Source: Lactococcus allomyrinae (lineage in GTDB: Bacteria; Bacillota; Bacilli; Lactobacillales; Streptococcaceae). Taken from it: 64,000 nt of DNA. Of the stretch, positions 34,435 to 42,388 are shown one piece after another. Location of the stretch: positions 1,178,001 through 1,242,000 of the forward strand of contig NZ_CP032627.1 of NCBI RefSeq assembly GCF_003627095.1, written 5' to 3'. The position numbers were made by a program, and so were the translations under genes. The first letter of the stretch is position 1; every line of letters starts with the position of its first letter. The notes under the pieces are model-generated. The model was not told the origin of the DNA. It ran no database searches and was given only the letters and a program-made list of their open reading frames with translations.

Positions 34435-34512
34435 CCTCACATCTTTGATATGAGGTTTACCTTAGGCTCGTCGTCAAAAGCAAAACGCGTTGATTCCACA
34501 ACCTCAATGAAC
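34435..34512. repeat. Repeat fragment between mvaS and its terminator
   Basis: It holds the hairpin CCTCACATC-ttt-GATATGAGG (34435-34455), shared with 11068 and 29854. It also holds CAAAAGCAAAACGCGTTGAT...(34475-34512), which matches 37957-37996 at about three quarters of positions. No gene is visible in 34370-34612. Confidence 0.6.
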
Positions 34513-34612
34513 ACTGACAGAAATTTCGTCAGTAATTTTTCCAATCGCTACTGCCTGCTATGATATTGATAGGTAGTAAAAGATTGAAGCAATCAATGAA
34601 TCAGTATATAAC

Positions 34613-34640
34613 AAAACCTGTCAGCATACTGACAGGTTTT
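34613..34640. terminator. Bidirectional terminator built on the CTGTCAG palindrome
   Basis: AAAACCTGTCAG (34613-34624), loop CATA, CTGACAGGTTTT (34629-34640), with T-rich sequence on both strands. It lies between convergent mvaS and the aldo/keto reductase gene. Confidence 0.88.
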
Positions 34641-34646
34641 TCTTTT

Positions 34647-35459
34647 TTAAAATTGGACATTATCAGGATATTTGTGTGGTAAAAGGGCGCCATGTAACTG
34701 GTCAATGAATACCATATCTTCATCTGTCAGTTCAAAATCAAAGATTTGAGCATTTTCTTTAATTCGATTAGGCGTGATAGATTTAGGAAGAGGAAGATAT
34801 CCTTTTTGTAAATGCCATCTCAGCACCGTTTGCGCCACTGTTTTGTCATACTTTTCAGCGATTTCACCCAAGGCTAATATTTTAAAAATTTCACCTGTTC
34901 CAAGCGGAGAATACGCTTCTGTCAGTAAATCATGCGCTTTATTATAAGCTACAATATCCTCTTGTTGGTCACTTGGATTGCTATAAATCTGATTGACAAC
35001 AGGCTTGATCTTTGCAGTTTCAAACAAAGCATCCAGATGATGAGGTTGAAAATTAGCTACACCCAACGCTCTAATTTTTCCCGCCTCATAAGCTTCTTCC
35101 ATCGCACGCCACAGTTCACTATTTCGTGTCTTAAAGTTAGGACGTGTTTTCACTGGATTTGGCCAATGGATAAGCAGAAGGTCAATGTATTCCAACCCCA
35201 ACTTCTCCAAACTTTCATCAATGCTGCTGACAGCTTCTTCATAAGTGCTGACAAAATTCCATAATTTTGTTGTAATGAAAAGTTCATCACGTGCTATTCC
35301 TGAATCTTTTATGGCTTCTCCTATAGATAGTTCATTGCCATAAGCCTGAGCCGTATCAATATGACGATAACCTGTGATAAGTGCAGTTTTCACTGCTTCA
35401 TAAGCAACCTCTCCATCTGGACTTTGCCAAGTTCCAAAGCCAACTTTGGGAATTTGCAC
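34647..35459 (-). CDS. Aldo/keto reductase
   Basis: The 270-residue NADPH-dependent oxidoreductase has the catalytic tetrad in place: Asp35 and Tyr40 (HIDTAQAYGNE), Lys in FITTKLW, and His in LLLIHWPNP. The cofactor-binding LPKSITPNRIKEN is present. Likely a 2,5-diketo-gluconate reductase/YvgN-type enzyme acting on small carbonyls; the substrate is not determined by sequence. CTGTCAG units occur inside the gene near 34708, 34918 and 35230. Confidence 0.88.
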   Translation of the reverse strand: MQIPKVGFGTWQSPDGEVAYEAVKTALITGYRHIDTAQAYGNELSIGEAIKDSGIARDELFITTKLWNFVSTYEEAVSSIDESLEKLGLEYIDLLLIHWPNPVKTRPNFKTRNSELWRAMEEAYEAGKIRALGVANFQPHHLDALFETAKIKPVVNQIYSNPSDQQEDIVAYNKAHDLLTEAYSPLGTGEIFKILALGEIAEKYDKTVAQTVLRWHLQKGYLPLPKSITPNRIKENAQIFDFELTDEDMVFIDQLHGALLPHKYPDNVQF

Positions 35460-35605
35460 GCCATTTGCGAGTTGATAAGTGTCTGATAACCCATCTTGTC
35501 CTCCTCCAAACTTTTCTTTCTATTTTATCAAAATTTTAGAAAAAATGATTTCTGTCAGCACTGACAATTATATTAGACTATCTTTAAGATTTGTTCAGTA
35601 TAGAA

Positions 35606-35633
35606 AAAATCTGTCAGTATGCTGACAGATTTT
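35606..35633 (-). terminator. nagB terminator built on the CTGTCAG palindrome
   Basis: AAAATCTGTCAG (35606-35617) pairs with CTGACAGATTTT (35622-35633), followed by a T run on the minus strand. Confidence 0.88.
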
Positions 35634-35638
35634 ATATT

Positions 35639-36343
35639 TCATTTAAGTAATGATGCAGCTGCTTCATCAGCAATCACTGTGACATTATCACGAGTTTGCA
35701 AGATAGATGCTGGTAAATCAATTGTAACTTCACCTTCAATCATTCCTTTGACAGCTTCAGCTTTTTCTTTGCCATAAGCCATCAAAACAATATTTTTAGA
35801 TTTCATAATGCTAGCAAGTCCCATAGAAATTGCTTGGCGTGGTACATCAGCTTCTGATGTGAAGAACCGTGCATTTGCTTTAATTGTACTTTCTTCAAGG
35901 TCAACAACATGAGTTGTAATATCAGTAGGTGTTCCTGGTTCATTAAAGCCAATATGACCATTTTGACCGATACCAAGAATTTGCCAATCAATAGGATGTT
36001 CTGCGATGATTTGGTCGTAATGTTTTACTTCAGCATCAAGGTCTGCGGCTTTACCATTTGGCAAGAAATTTTCTTTAAAAGGTTTTTCTTCAAACAAATG
36101 TTTGTTCATGAAGTAGCGATAAGACTGATCATTTGAACCATCAAGACCTACATATTCGTCCAAGTTAACTGAAGTCATACCAGTAAAATCAAGGTCAGAA
36201 TTAATGATTTGATTATAAAACTCTACTGGAGTTGAACCTGTCGCAAGTCCAAGTGTCTTAGCACCATTTTCCATTGCTTCTTTAAGAAGATTGAAACCAA
36301 TTTTTCCGCCTTCAAGTTGATTTTTAACTACGATAACTTTCAT
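35639..36343 (-). CDS. nagB: Glucosamine-6-phosphate deaminase
   Basis: The 234-residue enzyme converts glucosamine 6-phosphate to fructose 6-phosphate and ammonia. Conserved segments [35 protein letters not shown] and [15 protein letters not shown] are present. It has the short Gram-positive form without the allosteric C-terminal extension. The ATG at 36343 (MKVIVVKNQ) follows AAAAGGAGC; an upstream in-frame start lacks support. A probable NagR-type site lies in its leader. Confidence 0.94.
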   Translation of the reverse strand: MKVIVVKNQLEGGKIGFNLLKEAMENGAKTLGLATGSTPVEFYNQIINSDLDFTGMTSVNLDEYVGLDGSNDQSYRYFMNKHLFEEKPFKENFLPNGKAADLDAEVKHYDQIIAEHPIDWQILGIGQNGHIGFNEPGTPTDITTHVVDLEESTIKANARFFTSEADVPRQAISMGLASIMKSKNIVLMAYGKEKAEAVKGMIEGEVTIDLPASILQTRDNVTVIADEAAASLLK

Positions 36344-36485
36344 TTTTCTGTGCTCCTTTTTAAAATGTAAACTCATCTCACCTTTATCGACCACACTAGA
36401 GCCCAACATATCAAGTGCTTAGGAAAAGACAAACAAGTTCAGTTATAAAATGTATCCTGACCTCAAAAAGTCTGAATCATTTTTG

Positions 36486-36544
36486 AATTGGTATATATCA
36501 ATTTATCTACACTTTTATTATAGCATAAAATCATGTCATGTCAA
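36486..36544 (-). promoter_or_regulatory. nagB promoter and NagR-like operator
   Basis: TTGACA (36544-36539), a 16-nt spacer and extended -10 TGCTATAAT (ending 36517) on the minus strand. Downstream lies the near-palindrome AATTGGTATATATCAATT (36486-36503), similar to GntR-family NagR/YvoA sites. No nagR gene is in the window. Confidence 0.7.
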
Positions 36545-36588
36545 CAAAAATTTATCAACAAAACTCATTTTTTTGCTCTCTATGATAA

Positions 36589-36747
36589 TTTATAAAATTT
36601 ACTTTTAGTTTGCACCTCACATTTGATGTCGTAATAAATCGTCACAACGCATTCTATCCACAGTTACCACTCGGTGTTGGTGTTTTCACAGCTCACAGCC
36701 ACAAGACAGCCGAGCTGTTCACTAATCTTGGAAAATTTAAGAAATGA
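36589..36747 (+). pseudogene. 3' remnant of an unidentified gene
   Basis: An open stretch without a start codon reads ...HLTFDVVINRHNAFYPQ, then LPLGVGVFTAHSHKTAELF, then TNLGKFKK and a stop. It looks like a genuine C-terminal protein end rather than random sequence. It has no ribosome-binding site and is cut off upstream by a TAA. I do not recognise the parent protein. Confidence 0.5.
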
Positions 36748-36809
36748 GACAGCATAAAAACTAATATCAAAATACGCTGCTTGAGTGAAATTTTGCTATA
36801 ATTGTTTTT

Positions 36810-37847
36810 ATGAATATTAACGATTTTGATTTTGATTTACCAGAAGAACTTATTGCTCAAACCCCTTTAGAAAAACGCTCTGAGTCACGTCTTTTGGTCC
36901 TTGACCCTAAAACTCATCAAATGCAAGATAAACATTTTTATAATATCATTGATGAACTTGAATCTGGAGATGCTTTAGTACTTAATAACACTCGCGTCTT
37001 GCCTGCTAGGTTGCATGGCGTGCGCAGTGAAACAAAAGGACACATTGAACTTCTTTTACTCAAGGATTTGGGTGAAAATCGCTGGGAAACTCTTGCAAAA
37101 CCTGCTCGGAAAATGAAAGTCGGTGAGCAAGTTATTTTCGGTGACGGTCGTCTGAGTGCTGTTGTTATCGAAATACTTGAACATGGTGGACGCATTGTTG
37201 AATTTCATTATGATGGAATTTTTCTTGAAATTTTGGAAAGTTTAGGCGAAATGCCACTTCCACCCTATATCCACGAACAACTTGAAGACCAAGAACGTTA
37301 TCAAACAGTTTTTGCCAAAGAAAATGGCTCTGCTGCAGCTCCAACAGCAGGTTTACACTATACACCAGAGCTTTTGCAAGCCATTGAAGATAAAGGCGTA
37401 AAAATTGTTGAATTGACACTCCACGTGGGTCTTGGTACTTTCAGACCTGTCAGCGTAGATAATGTTGACGAGCATCATATGCACAGTGAATTTTATCAAC
37501 TTTCAGAAGAGGCAGCAAAAACTCTCCGCGAAGTTAAAACCTCTGGTCACAAGGTTGTTGCCTGTGGGACAACATCTATTAGAACTTTAGAAACAATCGG
37601 AAGCAAGTTTAAAGGAGATATACAAGCAGATTCAGGCTGGACAGATATTTTCATCAAACCTGGCTATGAATGGAAAGTTGTTGACGCTTTCAACACAAAC
37701 TTTCACCTTCCAAAGTCAACATTAGTCATGCTTGTTGCTGCATTTGCTGGGCGCGATTTTGTACTTGAAGCTTATCAACACGCCGTTGATGAAAAATATC
37801 GTTTTTTCAGTTTTGGCGATGCAATGTTTGTACGAACAAAATCATAA
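36810..37847 (+). CDS. queA: S-adenosylmethionine:tRNA ribosyltransferase-isomerase
   Basis: The 345-residue enzyme transfers and isomerises the ribosyl part of SAM onto preQ1 in tRNA to form epoxyqueuosine. The start [26 protein letters not shown] and the segments [14 protein letters not shown] and [14 protein letters not shown] are family signatures. The length is standard. Downstream (37857-37900) are small palindromes but no convincing terminator. Confidence 0.96.
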   Translation: MNINDFDFDLPEELIAQTPLEKRSESRLLVLDPKTHQMQDKHFYNIIDELESGDALVLNNTRVLPARLHGVRSETKGHIELLLLKDLGENRWETLAKPARKMKVGEQVIFGDGRLSAVVIEILEHGGRIVEFHYDGIFLEILESLGEMPLPPYIHEQLEDQERYQTVFAKENGSAAAPTAGLHYTPELLQAIEDKGVKIVELTLHVGLGTFRPVSVDNVDEHHMHSEFYQLSEEAAKTLREVKTSGHKVVACGTTSIRTLETIGSKFKGDIQADSGWTDIFIKPGYEWKVVDAFNTNFHLPKSTLVMLVAAFAGRDFVLEAYQHAVDEKYRFFSFGDAMFVRTKS

Positions 37848-37956
37848 AATTCACCGACAAAAGTTTTGTCCGTTTAATGCAACTAAAACGAGCATTGAAT
37901 CAGTATACTGACAGAATAAGCTGTTGCGCGCAGATCGTTTAGTTGTTGGTTGTGCC

Positions 37957-37996
37957 CAAAAGCAATACGAGTTGACTTCACAAGTTTAATAAATAG
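37957..37996. repeat. Repeat fragment upstream of the 38.0-kb gene
   Basis: CAAAAGCAATACGAGTTGAC and the following ~20 nt match 34475-34512. Just before it, CAACTAAAACGA and TCGTTTAGTTG form an imperfect hairpin around a CTGACAG unit. Confidence 0.5.
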
Positions 37997-38013
37997 ACTT
38001 TTTAAGGAGCAAA

Positions 38014-38649
38014 ATGAGTTTTCTCAACCTTGTTATGACACCTGATTTCATCAGTATTATCTCAGATGGACAAATTACAACTGACCAATACATCACCCAA
38101 ACTCATTTTAAAAAATTTGAAACTAGTCCAAACGGTTTTGTCGTCGGTATCACAGGATTTGAACTTATTACAAATGAGATTAGAAAAAAATTTTACTATC
38201 AGCCAAAATTGACCTTTGATGAAGCACAGCTTTTTTTAAGAGATGAATTAGAAAAATATAAATATAAGCAGGCTACTTTTGGTCAGTTTATCCAATTCAA
38301 TGCGATTATTGCTGGATACCCAAATTTACTTGCAGAATCAGGTTCTTCCTCTAAGCATGAATCTTCTACCCTTTCAGCACCAGAAGCTACAACATTTCAC
38401 ATTGAAAATCAAAGCATTACTGAAACACATTATCAAAATTCGGCAGTTCTTTCTCTCGTACCCGATGATATCTCATTTAATCCTAACCGTCTCATCAAAG
38501 ATAACCTTGCTAAATTTTCCTCTCAAACATTCTTACCTCATCTTCAAAACCTCCAACGCAACGCTCTCTACAAAGTTGCTGATGAATCAAAAACTGTAAA
38601 TCGTGTCATTTTCCAAGAAGCGATTACTCCTACTAATCCCATTAGATAA
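38014..38649 (+). CDS. Hypothetical protein, 211 residues
   Basis: It begins MSFLNLVMTPDFISIISDGQITT. This resembles the first strands of proteasome-like (Ntn) folds seen in uncharacterised lactic-acid-bacterium proteins, but I cannot confirm a catalytic nucleophile. The centre is Ser-rich (SGSSSKHESSTLSAPEATT), and no signal peptide or membrane segment is evident. TTAAGGAGC precedes the ATG. Single gene with a terminator downstream. Confidence 0.6.
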   Translation: MSFLNLVMTPDFISIISDGQITTDQYITQTHFKKFETSPNGFVVGITGFELITNEIRKKFYYQPKLTFDEAQLFLRDELEKYKYKQATFGQFIQFNAIIAGYPNLLAESGSSSKHESSTLSAPEATTFHIENQSITETHYQNSAVLSLVPDDISFNPNRLIKDNLAKFSSQTFLPHLQNLQRNALYKVADESKTVNRVIFQEAITPTNPIR

Positions 38650-38735
38650 CCCTTAGTGAGAAATTGTCTGCTTACAGTATTCTGCCAATGCTGATAATGT
38701 TTGTAGATTTAGAGATGAGCTAATATGACAAGTCA

Positions 38736-38763
38736 AAAAGACTGAATTACTCAGTCTTTTTTT
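38736..38763. terminator. Bidirectional terminator
   Basis: AAAAAGACTGA (38736-38746) pairs with TCAGTCTTTTT (38752-38762), with T runs in both directions. The stop codon of the small minus-strand gene lies in the loop. Confidence 0.85.
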
Positions 38764-38918
38764 CATCGTGTGTTTCTTGATTGGCTTTGGATAATGTTAA
38801 TTTTCCCTTTGGATTATATTTTTTTAACAGCGTATCAATCCGTGCATCCGTCCAATAATCTGCGGAAGCAATAAAATTACCATCCTTATCTCGGTCACCA
38901 ATAATTTTAAATCCCATT
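38748..38918 (-). CDS. Small hypothetical protein, 56 residues
   Basis: The product begins MGFKIIGDRDKDGNFIASAD and ends QETHDEKKTE. It is hydrophilic, with the Asp-rich loop DRDKDGN. GGAGAACAAGA before the ATG gives a good start, and a terminator overlaps the stop codon. Those features support expression. No family recognised. Confidence 0.6.
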
Positions 38919-39062
38919 CTTGTTCTCCAAAATCACTTATTGCTCATTCATTACCTTATAATTTCATCATACAAAATCAAGCTTTATCGCCTTCATTTAA
39001 GTTGCAAGCTTGATAAATCTAATACTGTTTAATTTCTAAATGGAACATTTTGCGCTACAGTG

Positions 39063-39346
39063 CTACGTGCTTCGCACGCCATTCTACGAACGGTCTATGC
39101 AACTTCGTTGCTCCGCTCGCTATCCTTTTGCTTAGCTGCTAAAGCAGCAAGAGCAAAAGGCAAAGCACCTAGTCGCACTCTCAGCCTTTGCGCTCCACGC
39201 AAACCACTTCTTGCGCTTACCATTTCTCCTTGCCAGCTCTGCTGGCTTAGAGCGAATGGATAGCCTAACGTAGTGAAGATGACGCACTATGTCAAGGTTG
39301 GGAATAAGAAAAGCTACACTTTTTTCTTACATCGCAAGGCAGCATA
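39063..39346. repeat. Hairpin-string intergenic repeat, copy 4
   Basis: 39063-39117 matches 21318-21372. It is followed by a long CCTTTTGCT...AGCAAAAGG stem around GCTGCT/AGCAGC, a GCCAGC/GCTGGC hairpin near 39229-39244, and TTAGAGCGAATGGA. The block GGGAATAAGAAAAGC...GCAAGGCAG (39299-39346) is the inverse of 21145-21182. No coding sequence is convincing here. Confidence 0.65.
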
Positions 39347-39351
39347 TTTGC

Positions 39352-39393
39352 AGTTCATCTAATAATTTTACTGCGCAAAATTAAAGATGAACT
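39352..39393. repeat. Long hairpin of the AGTTCAWCTAATAA family, second copy
   Basis: AGTTCATCT (39352-39360) pairs with AGATGAACT (39385-39393), and inner TAATTTT/AAAATTA extend the stem. It lies 15 nt beyond the obgE stop codon and may serve as its terminator, although the T run is poor. Confidence 0.6.
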
Positions 39394-39408
39394 AATATAA
39401 ATCTTATG

Positions 39409-40722
39409 TCAATCCACAAATTCAAACTCAAATTTACGAATTCTTACATAATCGCCATCACGAGCACCCATTTTCCGAAGGGTTTCATCAACACCCATAG
39501 AACGCAGCTGACGCGCAAACTTCATCACAGATTCATCATGGTCAAAGTTTGTCATGACAAATAATTTTTCAATCTTCTCACCAGACAACCGCCAGCCGCC
39601 ATCATCATCACGCGATACAGTGAAAGGCTGCTCTTCTTCCTCAAATCCGTAATACGCAACCTCATTTGCAAATTCGTCTTCATCGTAAAGCAAGAACTCA
39701 GGCGTTTCAGCAAGGAGTTCACTCGTGCGAGCCAACAGACCTTGCAGTCCTGTCTTTGTCAGACCAGAAACTTCAAAGATTTCAGGCATTTGCTCGTCCT
39801 CTTTCAAATCTGCTGCTAATTTTTCTTTAAACTCTGCCAGACGTTCAGGAGCTTCAGGCATATCCATTTTATTTGCCACAATGATTTGCGGACGTTCCAT
39901 TAGACGCAGATTATAAGATTCCAACTCATCATTAATCGTTTTATAATCTTCAAAAGGATCACGTCCTTCAAGCTCAGACATATCTAAGACATGAAGCAGC
40001 ACGCGCGTCCGCTCAATATGTCTCAAAAATTGAATTCCAAGACCCGCACCAGAGTGTGCACCTTCAATCAAACCAGGCATATCCGCCATAACAAAGCTAT
40101 CGCCATAGCCGACTTGCACCATCCCAATATTCGGCGTAATTGTCGTAAAATGATAAGCTCCGATTTTAGGGCGAGCATTTGATACGACTGAAAGTAAAGT
40201 CGATTTTCCCACAGATGGAAATCCGACCAAACCAACATCCGCAAGCACACGAAGCTCCAACAACAAAATCTTATCCTCACCAGGCTCACCATTTTCAGCG
40301 ACTTCTGGTGCAGGATTACGTGGTGTCGCGAAGCGGATATTTCCCCGTCCGCCACGTCCACCCTTAGCCACGACAAACTCTTGGTTTTTTTCAATCAAAT
40401 CAGCAAGGACGACACCTGTTTCATTATCTTTGACCGTTGTTCCTTGGGGAACACGCACAATTAAATCTTCAGCGCCATGTCCGTGCATTCCTTTGTTCAT
40501 GCCTTTTTCGCCAGCTTTAGCACGAAAAATACGATTATAACGGAAATCCATCAAGGTAGACATTCCTTCATCTACTTTGAAAATAACTGACCCACCTTTT
40601 CCGCCATCACCTCCCGCAGGACCACCGTCTGGGACATATTTTTCACGACGAAAAGCAACTGCGCCATCGCCACCTTTCCCAGCTTTTACCTCAATTTTAG
40701 CTGTATCTAAAAATAAGCTCAT
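39409..40722 (-). CDS. obgE: GTPase Obg
   Basis: The 437-residue protein has three parts: the Gly-rich Obg fold ([25 protein letters not shown]), the GTPase domain with GFPSVGKST (P-loop), DMPGLIEG and NKMD, and a C-terminal OCT domain. It binds the 50S subunit and links GTP/ppGpp level to ribosome assembly. Complete and typical for Firmicutes. Confidence 0.96.
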   Translation of the reverse strand: MSLFLDTAKIEVKAGKGGDGAVAFRREKYVPDGGPAGGDGGKGGSVIFKVDEGMSTLMDFRYNRIFRAKAGEKGMNKGMHGHGAEDLIVRVPQGTTVKDNETGVVLADLIEKNQEFVVAKGGRGGRGNIRFATPRNPAPEVAENGEPGEDKILLLELRVLADVGLVGFPSVGKSTLLSVVSNARPKIGAYHFTTITPNIGMVQVGYGDSFVMADMPGLIEGAHSGAGLGIQFLRHIERTRVLLHVLDMSELEGRDPFEDYKTINDELESYNLRLMERPQIIVANKMDMPEAPERLAEFKEKLAADLKEDEQMPEIFEVSGLTKTGLQGLLARTSELLAETPEFLLYDEDEFANEVAYYGFEEEEQPFTVSRDDDGGWRLSGEKIEKLFVMTNFDHDESVMKFARQLRSMGVDETLRKMGARDGDYVRIRKFEFEFVD

Positions 40723-40828
40723 TTTATTTTTTCCTCTGTTTTCCTATTTTTCAGCACTTCCTAAAAAAATAGGAGCTTTGAACTGCTCCTATTTTATCAT
40801 ATTTTACCGATTATCTCAAAAGCTGGTT

Positions 40829-41401
40829 TCATAGGATATGAACAATTTCACAAAACTCAAATTCGCTTGTCTTAGGATCAAATGTCAAGTGCATAAGATC
40901 GAGATTTTGAAAACCTTCTGTTGACATAGCTGTCGTCCGCTTGACCTTGTCTTCAAGAAAAAACCAACTTGCTGCACCATGACCCACACAAAATACATTT
41001 TGATTTTTAGGTGGAGATAAAATTTCTAGGAACGCTTTCTCCACTCTGTCAACAAGCGCTGCCCTGGTTTCACCACCGAACGCCTCATAAAATGTCGTTT
41101 TATCCCATACTTCAAGGTAGGTCGGCTGACCTTCAAAAGCACCAAAATTCATCTCTTTTAACGCTTTCAATCGTTGATAAGATTTTTTTGGAAAAACGAT
41201 TTCCAAGGTATCACTCGCCCGCTCAGAAGTAGAACTATAAAATGCATCGAACTCGACAGGAAAATTTTTCATGAATTTGCGAGCCACGATGCTATCGGCT
41301 TTTCCTCTTTCAGATAATGGTGAATCACACCAACCTTGTGTTCTACGCTGAGCATTAAAAAGTGTTTCCCCATGTCTCATGATATAAATATGTTTCTTCA
41401 T
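40829..41401 (-). CDS. Histidine phosphatase family protein
   Basis: The 190-residue protein has the RHG motif MRHGETLFN (His10, which takes the phosphate) and the second His in CVGHGAASWFF. It belongs to the phosphoglycerate-mutase-like group; small members usually act as phosphatases on sugar phosphates or related compounds. It lies 5 nt downstream of the LacI-type gene, in the same direction, and may be part of the sugar locus. Confidence 0.82.
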   Translation of the reverse strand: MKKHIYIMRHGETLFNAQRRTQGWCDSPLSERGKADSIVARKFMKNFPVEFDAFYSSTSERASDTLEIVFPKKSYQRLKALKEMNFGAFEGQPTYLEVWDKTTFYEAFGGETRAALVDRVEKAFLEILSPPKNQNVFCVGHGAASWFFLEDKVKRTTAMSTEGFQNLDLMHLTFDPKTSEFEFCEIVHIL

Positions 41402-41406
41402 ATTTT

Positions 41407-42359
41407 TTATTTTCTAAAGCTAAGCGCTGTCTTAATCGTTTGATTTTTAGCACTTGGCTTACTCTCTATTAAATCAATCAAAGTCTCCGCTGCTTGTTCT
41501 CCCCATAAATGCTTTCGATAAGAGATAGAGGGCAAGATAGGATATAAAAAATCAGCTGAATGATTATTATCAAAACCCACTATTTTAAATTGTGGTTCTA
41601 ATAAAATATGATGGCGACGTGCATAGCGGTAAAATCCTATCGCTTCATCATCATTTAACGAATACACTCCTACTGTTTTATCTTTTGCTTCTGCAATGAT
41701 TTTTTCTGCCGCTTCATATCCAGATTGCTCTGTGAAATCTCCCTCCAAGATTTTGAAGCTTTTACCTGATTTTTCAAATGTCTCAATTGCAGCTTGCAGG
41801 CGTGTTTCTACGTCGTAATTTCCTCGTGGTCCAGAAATGATATAGTAGTTTTCTTGATGTTGAGAGACCAGATACTCTACTGCCTCTTTTGATCCTGAAG
41901 CATTATCAAGTAAGACGGTTCGTGCATTCTCATGGCTTACTTCTCGGTCAAGTACCACGACTTTATTGCCTTGAGTTAAAACTTTGTTTAAATCATCATC
42001 TTGAAATTTATTATCCAGAATAATTGCGCCATCAAACAATTTTTCAGATAGAAATTTTTGAGTACGATTTCCTGAGTTGACCATCATATCATAGCCCAGA
42101 AGTTCTAACCGATGCTGCATCCCATCAAGTAATTCACCATAAAACTCACCCTGAAAGCTTGAGATATATACGCCTATAATATTTGTTTTATTTCCTTTAA
42201 GTGTCCTCGCTGCTAATTTCGGAGCATAGCCCAATCGATCTGCAATCTCCTTGATTCTAGTACGCGTAGGTTCAGAAACTTTGGCAGAACCATTCAAGGC
42301 ATAAGACACGGTTGAGATCGACACCCCGCCTGTTTTGCAATTTCTCTAATTCCTGCCAT
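41407..42359 (-). pseudogene. LacI family regulator interrupted by a frameshift
   Basis: The ATG at 42359 after GAAGGGGAAC begins MAGIREIAKQAG, the start of a LacI HTH. Within a run of four G (42327-42324) one base is missing, and the frame continues as VSISTVSYALNGSAKV... from 42324. Five G would restore a normal full-length repressor: HTH, hinge, then a periplasmic-binding-protein-like domain (NIIGVYISSFQGEFYGELLDG...). A shortened protein from the GTG at 42324 would lack the first DNA-binding helix. It may be a real mutation, slippage in the G run, or a sequencing error. It probably controls the GH3-ABC-phosphorylase genes. Confidence 0.75.
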
Positions 42360-42388
42360 TTTGTTCCCCTTCTTGAGCCTGACCTTAT

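Noticed and set aside
39060..39263. 67-codon open frame in the intergenic repeat
   Set aside because: It is formed by hairpin modules shared with other intergenic copies; the frame is not kept in those copies.
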